Source of the DNA: Thalassiosira profunda
Taxonomy: Eukaryota > Bacillariophyta > Thalassiosirophyceae > Thalassiosirales > Thalassiosiraceae
Length of the DNA stretch: 64,000 nt
Assembly: GCA_036939355.1 (NCBI GenBank)
Contig: JALLAP010000010.1
Coordinates: 1 to 64,000, forward strand
Direction: 5' to 3'
Shown here: positions 1 through 11,250 of the stretch, piece by piece
Layout of the letters: each line of letters starts with the position of its first letter
Position numbering within the stretch: the stretch's first letter is position 1
Notes under the pieces: model-generated
The model's input: only the letters and a program-made list of their open reading frames with translations
What the model was told of the DNA's origin: nothing
Databases searched by the model: none
Program-made: the position numbers and the translations under genes

Positions 1-308
1 TGCCCATTGGTACCACAAAAGGAAGGGAGGGCGTTGTAGGTCTCTATCTGGTGGCCATGGGGGTTGTTGGCGCCATGGCGCACCCTGAGGGGGTTAGCTG
101 GGTATTCATCTGGTATTGGCACTCCCCAATGGCGCCTCCATTTTTCCTTTACCAGTCAATCCCTGCGAGAGGGGCCCAATTGCCACGAGACTTCCCCTTT
201 GTAGGTCATTTGATTTCCTGTCTCTCACATAAATGGTTGTAGGTACAATTGTCAGAAATTTGTGAAGTGTTTCTATGTGATAAGAAGATGCTAGATATTC
301 TCTGTCAC
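1..308. other. No gene recognised
   Basis: This stretch lies downstream of the metallophosphoesterase stop. The one small open frame in it (from 51, plus strand) has no recognisable motif. It is probably 3' flank of the minus-strand gene and of whatever lies to the left of the window. Confidence 0.5.
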
Positions 309-2672
309 TTAGAGATAGATGACTGTTTCCTCCAGATCAGAAGGCTCATGATATGGATATGCTGCATTGGGAACAGTGTGCAAGTCTGCATATCTTGCCG
401 CATCACCCTCATCTGATGCTAATGCCATGGCATTGATGACGAACCTGTCTGTGAAGAAATCTCCTCGCAAAAAGGTTTCAAAGCTGGACGAGCCACTCCA
501 AAATATCGGTATTGCCTCTTTCAAGTCGCTGTCGCCACCGGAGGGAAAGCTGGGCTCGCTGTAAGTCACTCGGCGGCACAGGAGGGAATTGTCCGTTTCG
601 TTGATGTAGAATGGGGCTCGTTTGGGGCACAGGGGTTTGTCTTTTCGTTCCTCGTTGTGCAGCCTTTTCTCTGGAAATGGAACGCTCGCTTCCATTTGCC
701 TCGCATACACCAAATTTTCTCCATTCAGCACCTCACAGGTATCATAGGCGGCTGGTATGCACTTTTCAGCTGTGAGCCCAAGCGAATCAATATTTGACAA
801 CTGCTCTTCATTCAACGGATAGATCCCTTCACATCTGCGGTGCAGGCACCGGTGTGTGTGGCCCGCTAAGATAGCTTTGATATTTTTGCCCAAAATGACA
901 TCTTCCATTGCTGGATTGAGACCCTGCGCGGCATGCACAAACAGAATGGTTGCCAATCCTGCATCATTAGCAAGATGCAAATCTCGCTCCAGCCACTCGA
1001 GCGATGAGTGGTACTCCTGACTCGCCATTTCGTAGGATGGGTAGTAATGCGAGTGCACGAAATGATATCGGCCCTCGTCCCAAGAGTACGCGAGGCTGGA
1101 CGAATCGTACCGCACGATCCTACTTGTATTGAAGTGGGGGATCTCGCCGCAGAATCCGCTCTTGAAGTAGCCAATGGCATGCTCAATGTTGCAATTAGGC
1201 ACTCCCACCCACTCGTCGCCACCGTACATTGCGCCGCCATGGTGCTCAATATCATGATTCCCCAACGACGGGAAGTAGTGCTCCAATCCTTCGATGTTGT
1301 CGTATATTGAATTGTATGCGCGTTTCTCATAGGGGTGAAAGTAGGCCGTGAGATCGCCGTTCATAATCAGCGTGTTGGGAACAGGCAAATCGTCATCAGT
1401 GGCATTGAGCCCGTGCGTCTTTCCCGTCATCAAGCTCTCCCACGCCTTCTTCAAGCGCGTGTTGGTGCTCAACCCGTGTTTGCCAGTGCATCTCCCACAT
1501 GAGTCGGAGGGCGAGCACGATGATGGAATTGCTTGTGCGCCCATCTCGGCGAACTCGCCATTGAACCAATATAGCTGTGCATCCGACGCCATGATATACG
1601 AGAAGGGCCGCATCGCGGCCGTTGTTTCTGTCCCTGCGTTTGGTTCTGCACTGGACTTCTCAGTCCTTGTTGGCATTCCGTGGCCGCCTTCTACAGGCAG
1701 CCAACGAGACGACCCTCTCTCGATGTCTCTGTTCCCCGCCGGGCAGACCAAGCTCGGATCGGAGCAAGCAGGGGTCAACCGCTCCATACCCTCTTTGAAG
1801 TGCGGGTTGCCGTGTATTTCCATGAGAGATATCGACGAGAAGGACACCGTAAATGCCAGGAGCAGATTCAGCACCAGCAAGAGCAACATTCGCGCCACAT
1901 AGATCCATTGCTGTGTGTTCGCCCGACATATGAACATCGAAGCAAGCGGGGCGCAATATTTGCAGCGTGGGGTCACGTCCGCCCATTGCTGGAGGAAGGA
2001 GAGCTGTCCATATGTGAGCTCATTTTCGCTTTCCATTCTCTCCCCGCCATACTCTTCTCCACCAATCTCTTCTCCGTCAATATACAAGGAAGTCAGCTGT
2101 CCCTCCTCGTGGGAATTATTATCCCCCTCCATCCCTTCGGAATCCGAACCAACCTGATCGTACCGGGCCACTTTTCTCCTTCTCCTCCGGTAAAAATAAA
2201 AAAGCGCCAGCTCTGCCACGAGTATCAACGAGGCGACCGCAATCCACCCCTCCCAAAAGGCCGCCGACTTGACCGCCTCCCCCGCCCGCGTCTTGAGCCG
2301 CTCGCCCGCCCCCTTCTGGCATCGCAGAAATGGAAACTTCACGTTGGAATTGTTTGCGCCATCTCCCTTGACCGCCAAGTGGGGAGCATACCTCGCGTAG
2401 GAATCGACCCACCGCTCCCCCACCGCGTCCGATACCAACAGGCTGTCTCCTGCGGAATCGTAAATGCACGTCCAGTACACAGTTCCGTTGTTGGTGTCTA
2501 TTGCGGTCGTGCGGTGGGGATTTGCAGTGTTCCACGCATTAGCGGGGAGGTCCCAGTAGCAAAAGTCGTTGCATTGACGGGGGTGGGAGATGGCGAACCA
2601 CCCAGAGAAGCCGTCGCCGGTGTCGTCGATGCAGTTCAAAGGATAGGAGGAGGACGCATCTGCCTCCGCCAT
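309..2672 (-). CDS. Membrane-anchored calcineurin-like metallophosphoesterase
   Basis: Predicted 787-residue protein of the calcineurin-like phosphoesterase superfamily, which hydrolyses phosphoester bonds with a two-metal centre. In order the sequence shows a Cys-rich N-terminal region with a CNDFCYW motif, a membrane segment followed by RRRRRK, an acidic linker, a second membrane segment (ARMLLLLVLNLLLAF), and then the catalytic domain. Metal-binding motifs are visible as SDAQ, NGDLTAYF, SLGNHD and AGHTHR. The usual first Asp-x-His motif reads Asp-x-Gln, a known variant of the superfamily. The frame is open upstream to 2840 without an ATG, so I use the first ATG at 2672. The substrate cannot be told. 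It diverges from the RSH gene, and a telomere-like tract lies between them. Superfamily is well supported; function is not. Confidence 0.85.
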   Translation of the reverse strand: MAEADASSSYPLNCIDDTGDGFSGWFAISHPRQCNDFCYWDLPANAWNTANPHRTTAIDTNNGTVYWTCIYDSAGDSLLVSDAVGERWVDSYARYAPHLAVKGDGANNSNVKFPFLRCQKGAGERLKTRAGEAVKSAAFWEGWIAVASLILVAELALFYFYRRRRRKVARYDQVGSDSEGMEGDNNSHEEGQLTSLYIDGEEIGGEEYGGERMESENELTYGQLSFLQQWADVTPRCKYCAPLASMFICRANTQQWIYVARMLLLLVLNLLLAFTVSFSSISLMEIHGNPHFKEGMERLTPACSDPSLVCPAGNRDIERGSSRWLPVEGGHGMPTRTEKSSAEPNAGTETTAAMRPFSYIMASDAQLYWFNGEFAEMGAQAIPSSCSPSDSCGRCTGKHGLSTNTRLKKAWESLMTGKTHGLNATDDDLPVPNTLIMNGDLTAYFHPYEKRAYNSIYDNIEGLEHYFPSLGNHDIEHHGGAMYGGDEWVGVPNCNIEHAIGYFKSGFCGEIPHFNTSRIVRYDSSSLAYSWDEGRYHFVHSHYYPSYEMASQEYHSSLEWLERDLHLANDAGLATILFVHAAQGLNPAMEDVILGKNIKAILAGHTHRCLHRRCEGIYPLNEEQLSNIDSLGLTAEKCIPAAYDTCEVLNGENLVYARQMEASVPFPEKRLHNEERKDKPLCPKRAPFYINETDNSLLCRRVTYSEPSFPSGGDSDLKEAIPIFWSGSSSFETFLRGDFFTDRFVINAMALASDEGDAARYADLHTVPNAAYPYHEPSDLEETVIYL

Positions 2673-3025
2673 TTTGTTGTGTGTCGCCGCCGCCGCCACA
2701 GCGCCTCCTCCACGCTGAGCACCCTTGCTGCCGCTTGACCCTCCGCGGTCGTCCGCGCGCTCCGGCTCTCCGGCGAGCCCCCCTGCCGCCTCTTCTCTTC
2801 CGCGTTGCTGGTGGCGGAGAGTGAAGAGGCTAACCGCCAACCCTAACCCTAACCCTACCGCCTAACTCTAACCTAAACCAAAGCGCAGTCCTAACCCTAA
2901 CTACCTCTGTGAGACGCCACAAAAATTCGAGAGAGGTGACGCAGCGCAGGACGCTGACCACGCACAGCACGGAGGAACGTTGCTGACTGCCGCCGGCGCT
3001 GAATGAGGAGCTCCGTGGAGCCATC
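2673..3025. promoter_or_regulatory. Divergent promoter region between metallophosphoesterase and RSH
   Basis: This 353-nt spacer separates two genes that face away from each other, so it probably holds both promoters. It contains the telomere-like tract listed separately. No TATA box is evident. Confidence 0.4.
2839..2901. repeat. Interstitial telomere-like tract
   Basis: The plus strand reads three perfect AACCCT units from 2839, then degenerate copies (CCTAACTCTAACCTAAACC) and one more CCTAACCCTAAC near 2890. TTAGGG is the telomere repeat I would expect in diatoms. The tract is far too short to be a chromosome end and sits between two divergent genes. Confidence 0.85.
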
Positions 3026-5773
3026 ATGGAGCCCCCATACGGCGCTACTTTTCCGCGGAAGCGGCGGCGGCCGCCTTCGTCCTGCCCCGCTGTCGCCAAG
3101 ACAGCCCCGGGCCCGAGGCACAATTTGCCCTCCTCGCCTCCATTGGTTTATGCCGCCTCCATTCATAGACGAGCTCGCGACGGCAGCATTTGGTCTGGCG
3201 ATCGAGGGCATCGGCGGAAACAAATTTGGTTTCACTGGGCCGTCCCGTTCAGAATACGCACGAGACGTGGTATCGCGACGATTATTGCAATATTTTTGGG
3301 GTGCACTGGCGTCCTCTCCTTCAATGGCCACCCCCCAGTTTCGTCAAGAAGAATAGAACCGACACGAAGGGGGTGTATAACTCATGCGGCGCCAAAGGTC
3401 TCGTTCAATTTGGACGAAATAGAAGAGGGGTTTGTGCGCGAGCAGTCGTCTCAGCCGAACACCAAGTCGATCGGGAGCAATTCCAAGTCGGGCAAAAAAG
3501 GAAGCCGGAAAGTCAAACCAACACTGCCGACGGAGCCAACGGCAGATGTTGCAGCGAGTAGGAAGAGAAGGAATCGATCGGCATCGGTGACGAAGATGCC
3601 ACCGTGGCTGGCGCAATATGAAGATGGCGATTTGGCGGGGTTTTATCTCCCGGAGGAATCGGCGGCCGCGGCTTTCCAAGATACCGTGTGGCCGATGGAT
3701 GATAGAGGAGATACGGGCGAAGAGAGAAATACCGAGCTGACAGAAATGCAACGTCTGCAGCTGGCGCTGAACGGGATATTTCATCACCCTGCAATGGCAT
3801 CTGGCTATTCGCCCCGATCAGTACCCGATGCCATTGCCCACTTTACCCCAGTGGAAATTCACGACGTCCTCGATGCTGTTCGGGTGGCCTCGCACGGGAA
3901 TGCCAAATTGATGGCGGGGTGCGCCGAATTTCTCTACCTGATGCTCACTTTAGAGGAGGAGGGGGTGCTGACAAGCGATTTCCTCAGTAACGAGCCGTGG
4001 GACGACGACGATATCGGAACAGCTGCAAATGAGTACTGGCAAGGAGTGAGTCCGAAACGGACACCAGATGAGCACCAGCCGCATTCAATCATGACGAAGG
4101 ACGTTCTCGTGGCAGCGGCATTTCATTATTGCGACTGCGTTCGCGCCCGAAGGATGGGAGTATACGATTTCGCAAGGCAGGCCATGGAGGCGTCGCTCGA
4201 TCAAAGGATGTGGTCGGAGCTGGAATCGAAGCAATTGTTTCTGCCCCCAGCGAAGGGCATCACGGAAGTTGGCGAGTCGAAAGTTGTTGCTGCAGACACG
4301 ACATTGACACCTGCCGAAGACAACACACCGAGGATTAGCAACACCAGAGGCGCATCCAACGGAAGCAAAGCTCCCATAGAGAAATATGGAGACGAATCCT
4401 CACAAATCGCCGCAGGAGCTGCTCGATTGAAAAAGGCGGAAATCATGTCGGCCATCGTGCAGTCGAGCAAGGGTCCAATCCATCGCTCCGACGACGACTC
4501 GGAGATATTGCGGAGCTTCCTCGTGAGCCTCTCCGAGGACTGGAGGGCTCTGGTAATACGGAGCGCCGCATGCCTCTACCGACTGAAGGGAATTGCGTCA
4601 GAACAAGAATACGCAGGATCGATGGCGCTTTCGACAAGCACTATTGCTACAGCAAAGGAAGCCTTCCGCGTCTATGCTCCATTGGCGCAAAGGCTGGGCA
4701 TGCAGAGGTTGAAGACGGAGCTGGAAAACACTGCATTTCGCATCCTCTACCCAAGGCAATACTCGGTGGCTTCTTCATTGTACGACATTGAGGAAATGAA
4801 GAGCATCGTATTGATTTTGTCCTCGAGGATCGAGCAGCTTCTGCGGAGCGACCCCATATTTCACGAACAGTTGGAGGATGTCACTGTGAGCTCGCGGGTG
4901 AAGGAACCCTACTCTCTGTGGAGGAAACTGCTCAGATACAGAGCGTCTGCAGAAAAGAAGGAAATTGGACCAGTTCGGCAGGCGTTGTCTTTGAAATGGG
5001 TTCCTGACGCCATTGCATTACGGGTGATCATTTCAGCACGCAGTCAATCGCCTTTGGAAGACGAGGAGTCGCTGCGGACGCGCGAGAAGATGCTCTGCTA
5101 TTATGCACTGCAGCTCATTAGCGACGTCTGGCCAGCCTCGACGAGCAATGTGGCAAAGGATTATATCAAGAATCCGAAAGCCAACGGCTATCAAAGCCTT
5201 CACTACACTGCCAATCTGATGATATCGGGACAAGAGTGGCCATTCGAGGTGCAGATACGCAGCGAGGAAATGCACCGCGTTGCTGAATTTGGGGTTGCAG
5301 CCCATTGGGACTACAAGCTCCAAACGAAGGTGATCAAATCACTACCGGAAAAATCTGTTTCCGGCGAAGAGAGTCAGATGCGTGCACTGCCAGCAGCTGG
5401 AAATTGCACGATAATTGCAACCGAGAAAGAGTCTGTGACGGTGGAAGTCAATATCACTGATACGTCTGATGATCCGTCGACAGTGCGGAAGAAGGGCAGG
5501 GTTGCTTCTTACATTGAGGCACTCAGCACATCCCGTGAGACCCTCGTGCAAAGCAACCGGTTCATTTTCGTCTCATCCACCAGTAGCGCGTTGGACGGCA
5601 GAATGGTCAGCATACAATCTGATGCTTCCAGCGTTGCCGATGTACTGGAAGAATACGGAGACACGATAAATGCAGAAGGCGGAGGGCTGGAGATATTCCT
5701 AAACGGTATTCGGTGCATCTCATTGACGGAGCAACTCTCGAACGGCGACGTCCTCACGGTGCGCCCCAAGTGA
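3026..5773 (+). CDS. RSH: Plastid-type RelA/SpoT homologue, synthetase-competent (p)ppGpp enzyme
   Basis: Predicted 915-residue RSH protein, which makes the alarmone (p)ppGpp from ATP and GDP or GTP. The synthetase domain (about residues 625-770) is well preserved: VPDAIALRVII, KDYIKNPKANGYQSLH, FEVQIRSEEMH and AAHWDYK, including the acidic Asp and Glu that bind metal. The preceding helical block APLAQRLGMQRLKTELE is also typical. The hydrolase HD domain looks broken: where bifunctional enzymes have a His-Asp pair and an ADRLHN-type motif, this protein reads FHYCDC and SAACLYRLKGI. A C-terminal TGS/ubiquitin-like fold is likely (residues about 845-915). A hydrophobic stretch ending VLSFNG near residue 95 resembles a plastid signal, but it lies far from the ATG at 3026, so the true start or an unseen 5' intron is unresolved. 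Confidence 0.9.
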   Translation: MEPPYGATFPRKRRRPPSSCPAVAKTAPGPRHNLPSSPPLVYAASIHRRARDGSIWSGDRGHRRKQIWFHWAVPFRIRTRRGIATIIAIFLGCTGVLSFNGHPPVSSRRIEPTRRGCITHAAPKVSFNLDEIEEGFVREQSSQPNTKSIGSNSKSGKKGSRKVKPTLPTEPTADVAASRKRRNRSASVTKMPPWLAQYEDGDLAGFYLPEESAAAAFQDTVWPMDDRGDTGEERNTELTEMQRLQLALNGIFHHPAMASGYSPRSVPDAIAHFTPVEIHDVLDAVRVASHGNAKLMAGCAEFLYLMLTLEEEGVLTSDFLSNEPWDDDDIGTAANEYWQGVSPKRTPDEHQPHSIMTKDVLVAAAFHYCDCVRARRMGVYDFARQAMEASLDQRMWSELESKQLFLPPAKGITEVGESKVVAADTTLTPAEDNTPRISNTRGASNGSKAPIEKYGDESSQIAAGAARLKKAEIMSAIVQSSKGPIHRSDDDSEILRSFLVSLSEDWRALVIRSAACLYRLKGIASEQEYAGSMALSTSTIATAKEAFRVYAPLAQRLGMQRLKTELENTAFRILYPRQYSVASSLYDIEEMKSIVLILSSRIEQLLRSDPIFHEQLEDVTVSSRVKEPYSLWRKLLRYRASAEKKEIGPVRQALSLKWVPDAIALRVIISARSQSPLEDEESLRTREKMLCYYALQLISDVWPASTSNVAKDYIKNPKANGYQSLHYTANLMISGQEWPFEVQIRSEEMHRVAEFGVAAHWDYKLQTKVIKSLPEKSVSGEESQMRALPAAGNCTIIATEKESVTVEVNITDTSDDPSTVRKKGRVASYIEALSTSRETLVQSNRFIFVSSTSSALDGRMVSIQSDASSVADVLEEYGDTINAEGGGLEIFLNGIRCISLTEQLSNGDVLTVRPK

Positions 5774-6435
5774 CAAGATTTTCATAGGATTATTTCTTAG
5801 CGGCATTAGCACGACATCAAATAAAAAAGAAGGCAAAAAGCAATCCTAAGTAAGTAGATATCGTACATACAAGGTTGTGCTCTCTGAACAGTTGTTGTGG
5901 CAGACAGGAAAGAACTGGAGGCGAGATGCCTGACGCACGCGAACTTCGAGTTGGGTGTCAACCTCAACAATTTTGAGTGATACGCTAATAAATTTAGAAA
6001 TGCTTCAACATATTTTTTCTCCACATAGATAACGGTATTCTGTCGTTTGGTGCCACCTAATAAGTAAGAGTTCGGTGCACTGAAAAAAGTGAGGGCGCCG
6101 CGAGAACATGCCCCTCAACCGTCATTGCCTGCGGCGCGGCCATAATACCAAGTTCTACTGCAGACTGGGCTACTAGCACGGTGCGCTCCATATCAGTAGC
6201 TCATCTGGGAGGGCGGCGGGCGGCGCGGTAGTCTGAAAGTGCACTTGATATGAGTATATTAGGTGCGTTTGCCAACGTTCGATTGTTCCGGCCGGTGGTG
6301 GCCGTTGCGTTTGTTTATTCTTCTGAGCATGTGTGCTCACTCCATTCTTCTATGCATGCGCCCGTCAGGCGAGCTCTAGTTCGAGCAACGTCGTAATATC
6401 GCCGCGCTGCCTCGTCACAGAGAGTAGCGTGTAAA
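5774..6435. other. Intergenic region between RSH and RING-H2 gene
   Basis: This 662-nt stretch is A/T-richer at its left end, with AATAAA-like runs near 5819 and 5987 that could serve 3' end formation of the RSH transcript. The right part should hold the promoter of the RING gene. No coding signal is convincing on either strand. Confidence 0.45.
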
Positions 6436-7586
6436 ATGAGTCCGTGGGAGGGGCGCGACGCATCTGCACCGGCGCATGTCCAAGTCGATTCGGCCACCAT
6501 CTATTTGCTGAAGAAGGCTGCGGCGGGGATCCCTCGTGCCGCCAACACGCTGTGGAGTATCATCCAGGACATGGAATTTGACGAGAGTATAAGCGGCGTC
6601 ATCGAAGGTATGCATGGCTCGCTTGCAATTCTATTTCTATTACTCTTTGCATCGCCTCTCACCCAATACCACTTTATGCTGCAGCGTCGCAGGAACTACG
6701 ATGCACTGATGAATTAGGAGAAGATAACTCGCCAGAAGCCGACGCCCAAGACAGAGAATTCCCTCCAGAGGCATCTGATTCATCCGATGCTTCCTCACGC
6801 GAGCAAAACGCGGACAATGAAGGAGGTCTCCTGTTCCACAGTGCCGAGCTCAAGGACGATGGCTCCGAACGTCTTGATTATGTGATCACGCAAGTGGATA
6901 TCTCTCGAATGGCACGCGCCGCGTCGAGGCAGCTCGACGTTCAGGACGTTCACCGATTGCCACAGATTGTCTACAGCGAGAAGACTCAGTCGATCTGCTC
7001 GAGTCACAACCCAGAAGAAGACGAAGATGAAGACGTCGAGGACTTCTTGCTACGGAATCGCGGCATAATTGAAGATTATTTTGATACCAACGACAGCGAT
7101 GGCACCGCCCAGAATCAAAAGCCGATCTGTAGTTCCTGGATGATGGTGCCAGACGAGCCCCCGCACGACGCGCTGGTGCGGCTGCCAGACCCCGTTCCAG
7201 CCAATTTGAAGGAGGTTCCGGGCTCGATCTCTATATGCAAATCTGCCGATTCACTGACCATGGAAGGCGACAGGCACGATGACGAGACGTTTGAGCATTG
7301 TGTGATATGCGGAGAGCACTTTGCTGATGGCGACCATTTGCGTGTCTTGCCCTGCCAGCATCGGTTCCACTGCGGCTGCATCGATAAATGGCTGTCAAGC
7401 GAAGTCCCAAGTGACTGCGCCGTCTCCGGATGCCCCATGTGCAAGAGGCAGGCATCAAAGGCGTTCAACCAAGACGAATCAGAGGTCACCCAACCCACTC
7501 GTAATCGTGGCGGTCGTCGTCCTGTCGAGTCAAGTCCTCGGTGGGCATTTGGATTGAGCACCTTGATCCCAGGCCTCAACAGCTGA
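6436..7586 (+). CDS. RING-H2 zinc-finger protein, probable E3 ubiquitin ligase
   Basis: Two exons, 6436-6607 and 6685-7586, give 357 residues. The donor is GTATGC and the acceptor GCAG at 6681-6684; only this acceptor keeps the frame. The C-terminal part carries a C3H2C3 RING-H2 finger: CVICGEHF, then LPCQHRFHCGCIDKWL, then CPMCKRQ. RING-H2 fingers recruit ubiquitin-conjugating enzymes, so an E3 ligase role is likely. The N-terminal half is acidic and rich in Ser, Asp and Glu, with no membrane segment or signal peptide, so the protein is probably cytosolic or nuclear. The substrate is unknown. Confidence 0.82.
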
Positions 7587-7717
7587 ATCGCCCTCCGCTA
7601 GCTAATATGTCCCCAAGTGTCGGCGCAGTGTCTTTAGCGTTTGTTGTCTGCCGATTGTATTCATACAATGTTGTGTAATCTAGCGAGTGAATAGTCCTTT
7701 ACGATGGACACAATCAT

Positions 7718-10700
7718 TCAGCGCCGCGCAACCGAGAGCTGATGGAAGACTTCCATCACGCGAGGAGCGAGAGCCGCCAAGGATTCGTTGATCAAGCCGA
7801 CGAAAAACTGTTCGGCCTGCTCATCCGTCAATTCCAGCTTGAAGCGCTCCTCCACTTTCGCAATCACACCAATTGCATCGGCAGACGGGTTGTGGGATAG
7901 GTCTTCGATTCCGGCATCGCTCATGAGATGAAGCAAGTTCAGCACCAACCCTGCACTCTTGCGCAGAACGCAGAATGCCTGGCACGCCAAAGAACAAAAC
8001 TGGGTGTATTCTTTGGAATCCGTCCCGCCCATTCCATCTACCATCTATATTATATTGAAGAGTGTCCAGCACGTGAGACCGCAGTTCTCGGAAAAGTGCA
8101 AGCATCCAACGGCGTGACTTACCTCCTTTGTGAGACGAAAGGCTGGCGGGAGCGGTTTGGGATCTCGACCGAAGATAAAGCCAAAGTCTGATGTGGGGTA
8201 AGCCGGTTAGGATGCTTTCTAGTGCAACAGCTCCACAGATATATACTTACCAATGTGGAAGAAATGGCCGGTCGGCTGTATCATGATGTTGTCCAAATGG
8301 CGGTCGCCGACGCCGAGGAGGTAGGTCAGCACGCAATAGCCGGCGCAGCTTCGGATGTAGGTTTGCAAGACCTCCGGCTCTACCGAGTGCTTGGCGTCTT
8401 CCTGCGGGGCCACGCTCTGAAAGAACTCCATCACCGAGTTGTTGTGTCCGGATAGAATCTGGCTGACTGGGATGCTCCTCTCCACAAACTCCATCAGGCC
8501 GGTGTTGTTGGGCATTGCCAATATCGAGTACGGGCGCAAGCTGGCGTCGAATTGATGAGAGTTGTCAGTTGAGAGACAGAAACAGCTCAGCACGGAAGCA
8601 CTTCTTGGTCAACTCACCACAAGTCTAATGTTCCACGCTTCAACAGCCGATCCATCAACTGGATCATCATGATCACCAGCTGGTCTTGACGAAGATCATC
8701 ACCCGTCTTGATCATCACTTTGTACATTTTCTTCTCATTCTTTTGCGCTTTCGACGATTTCTTCGCCTTTCTGTCGCCGGATTGGATGTGATCCACGGCA
8801 AAGTCCAGCACGGCAGGATACAGAGCCGACTTGAACATTTTAGCGCTGCCGCAGTTTACACCCTTGACCCAAATATGAGGAGCAGAAGGCAACGGCACTG
8901 CATGCGAGATGTTTTGGAAGCCCCCGGCCGCCAGCGACTCCCTCAAATGCGTTTCCTTTGCGTCCTTCTTCCCACGAACTTCCAGGCTGTCCTGCTGACA
9001 GCCCAGAATTCCAGAGATGAATCTCTCTTGATGCATCAACAACTGCCACAGCGACATGGTCGATTCCGGCGGGGATTTTTGCTTCGGAGGGATGATTGAG
9101 CCACTGCATACGCGCACAGCTGAGAGCTTCTCCTGAAATGCAATGAAGACTTCTCGATACCTCGCCTCGTAGATTGGATTGTGCATCTCAACCTTGAGAT
9201 ACCAGAATAAGAAGTTGGCCAGCTCAATGTTCCTGGACGCTCTCTCAATCAGAAACATCGACAACGAGGAGACACGTCGCGCGGATTTGCTGCCGAAGGC
9301 ATTCGCAGCATCTCCACCAGACACTCCGCCACTGATATCTTCTTCATACTTCAGCGCTTGCACAAGCTGAAGCAAATACAGACGGAGCTCGTCGTCGGGG
9401 GCGTCTGATAGCCGGTCGATGGCGTACGATCGCACCAGGCTCGTCTGGAAGGCCACGTTCCGCCCCAGCAGCTTGAGTGCATCTGTCACTTCGATGGGAC
9501 TGCGCTTTCGCCACTGTTCCAGCAGCTCCGCCGCTTGCACCACCTCGCTTTCCACGGTCCAATCCACCGCGAGCAAGAACTTCGTAAGCGCCCTTCGATT
9601 GTCCACGAGGCTAAACCGGAATCGCCAAAGCAAATCTTTCTCCTCCGTGCTCAGGTGATAGCTCGGGCTGCCCACAATTCGTTCCAGCCGCCCTCGCTGG
9701 ACCCGATCGGGCTTCAGCCCCGGATCCACCAGTCCCCGGATCAAATCGTGGGCGAGGATGCGATACTTGTCCTGGGCGGGATTGTCCTGCGGGTTCTCGT
9801 GCTCGTCCGTCAAGGGAGGTTCGTGGTCCAGAACCTGCACAAGGGGGTAGAGGAAGGCCTGCGGTTGGTCCGAGGACGACATTTCCACTGCCAAGGGATG
9901 GATCGGCACAGTCAAGCCATCGCGGTCGCATTCCTCGTCCGAGCGCAATTTGGAGTGGAACTTGATGAGTTCGTTGGCTGTGATCGACCCAGTGGTGCCC
10001 CGGAGGTGCGTGGAAGTTTCGACGGGATAGATTGGCTCCTCGTGCAGGACGGGAATGGGAGGTGTGGGCAGCTCGATGATCAGGTAGGGCGTTGTATGAT
10101 GAGAGGAGGTGGGCGGAGACGTCCCTTGCTGCAGGTGAATTGATGGGGTTACGCCGTCTCCAAAGTAACTGTCATCGCCATCTTGCTCGTGCAGAATGTC
10201 CAAGCAGCGCTCTCGTGTCAGAGCATCCAGCCAGGATGCAGAGCGAGCATTTTGCGCCTGCTGTGGTAAGCCAGCACCAATTGATGACGAGGACCTGGGA
10301 GTACCAGCCCCTGTTAGCGGGCCCGAAGACTCCAGCCGATCCAACTCGTGCAAAATCAAGGATGCCTTCCACTTGGGATCGTCCTCCTTCTCGCCCTCCA
10401 ACTTTTTGCCATCGAACCAGGCAGCGTGGGAATGGAGAGAGTGCTTCACGTCAGCGATGCCAGGAGTGGCACCTCCTTCCAAGAACGTTTCAATGGGCAG
10501 CTCGTTCCCCTCCGGACCAATCTTGCACGCATAACTCATCCCTCCATCGGCCACGACGTCAGCGTGCAATTGGAGCTTGTGCAACCCGGACCGCAGCCGC
10601 CCCGATCGATCGAACAGCGGCAACGTCGTCCCCCACACCCGCGAGGAGATGTGCGACGTCCCATCGATCCTCTCTCCCGATAGATCAAACCCTCCACCGT

Positions 10701-11250
10701 CGTTGTCAGGACCGCCATCGCAGAATACGTTCAGGACGAGGCAGGCATCGCGCGTCAAATCCCGCCATCGCACCGGGAGGCTGACCAGGGCGTCGAACGA
10801 GGCCGCGGCCCACTCGTTTCCGCAGGCAAAGTCGGGGTGTTGGGAGTACCTCATTGCAGAGTTATCGTAGGGAACGAGCGAGGAATACCTCGTGGACACC
10901 GCCGCCGCCTGCAGCGGCAGCCCGTGCCCGCACACCGACGCCTCCACCCGGCATTCCAGCTGATGGCTGCGGCTCAAATCCCCCTCACTCAGTTTCTTCT
11001 CGTCCGCAATTGGAGCGCGCGCATCGTTTCCACGCCCAACCCTTAGATTCATCCCCGCCAGCGACGCGTTCCGCACCCGCACGGCCACGGTGCTCGCGGC
11101 TCCCAACGCCGTGGAGTGGGGGAGCCACGGGTAGATGACCTGCGTGGCGTCCTTGCTGAGCTGCGGATAGGTGTTGGTGGAGGCGCCGCGGCCGTGGGTG
11201 CTGCTGTTGGCGCTGCGGCTGCCATCGGTGGCGGCGGTGTTGACGCTCAT
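7718..11250 (-). CDS. VPS34: Class III phosphatidylinositol 3-kinase
   Basis: Four exons on the minus strand: 11250-8618, 8540-8251, 8187-8123 and 8044-7718, giving 1104 residues. VPS34 makes phosphatidylinositol 3-phosphate for endosome traffic and autophagy. Domain order fits the family: a C2 domain, the conserved SWLDALTRE segment, the helical PIK domain, then the lipid kinase domain. Kinase motifs are VMIKTGDDLRQDQ, the catalytic loop GVGDRHLDN, and DFGFIFGRDPKPLPP, which is rebuilt exactly across two introns. The C-terminus matches the family tail (EMVDGMGGTDS onward). The frame is open upstream to 11358 without an ATG, and a stop follows near 11544. The ATG at 11250 is therefore the first usable one, unless a 5' exon exists. 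The linker before the helical domain is longer than in animal enzymes. Confidence 0.92.

Noticed and set aside
1680..2738. Plus-strand open frame opposite the metallophosphoesterase
   Set aside because: No motif; the minus strand has the phosphoesterase signature.
2839..2901. Chromosome end or assembly junction at the telomere-like tract
   Set aside because: Only about ten decaying units, with unique coding sequence on both sides; the same occurs at 22029.
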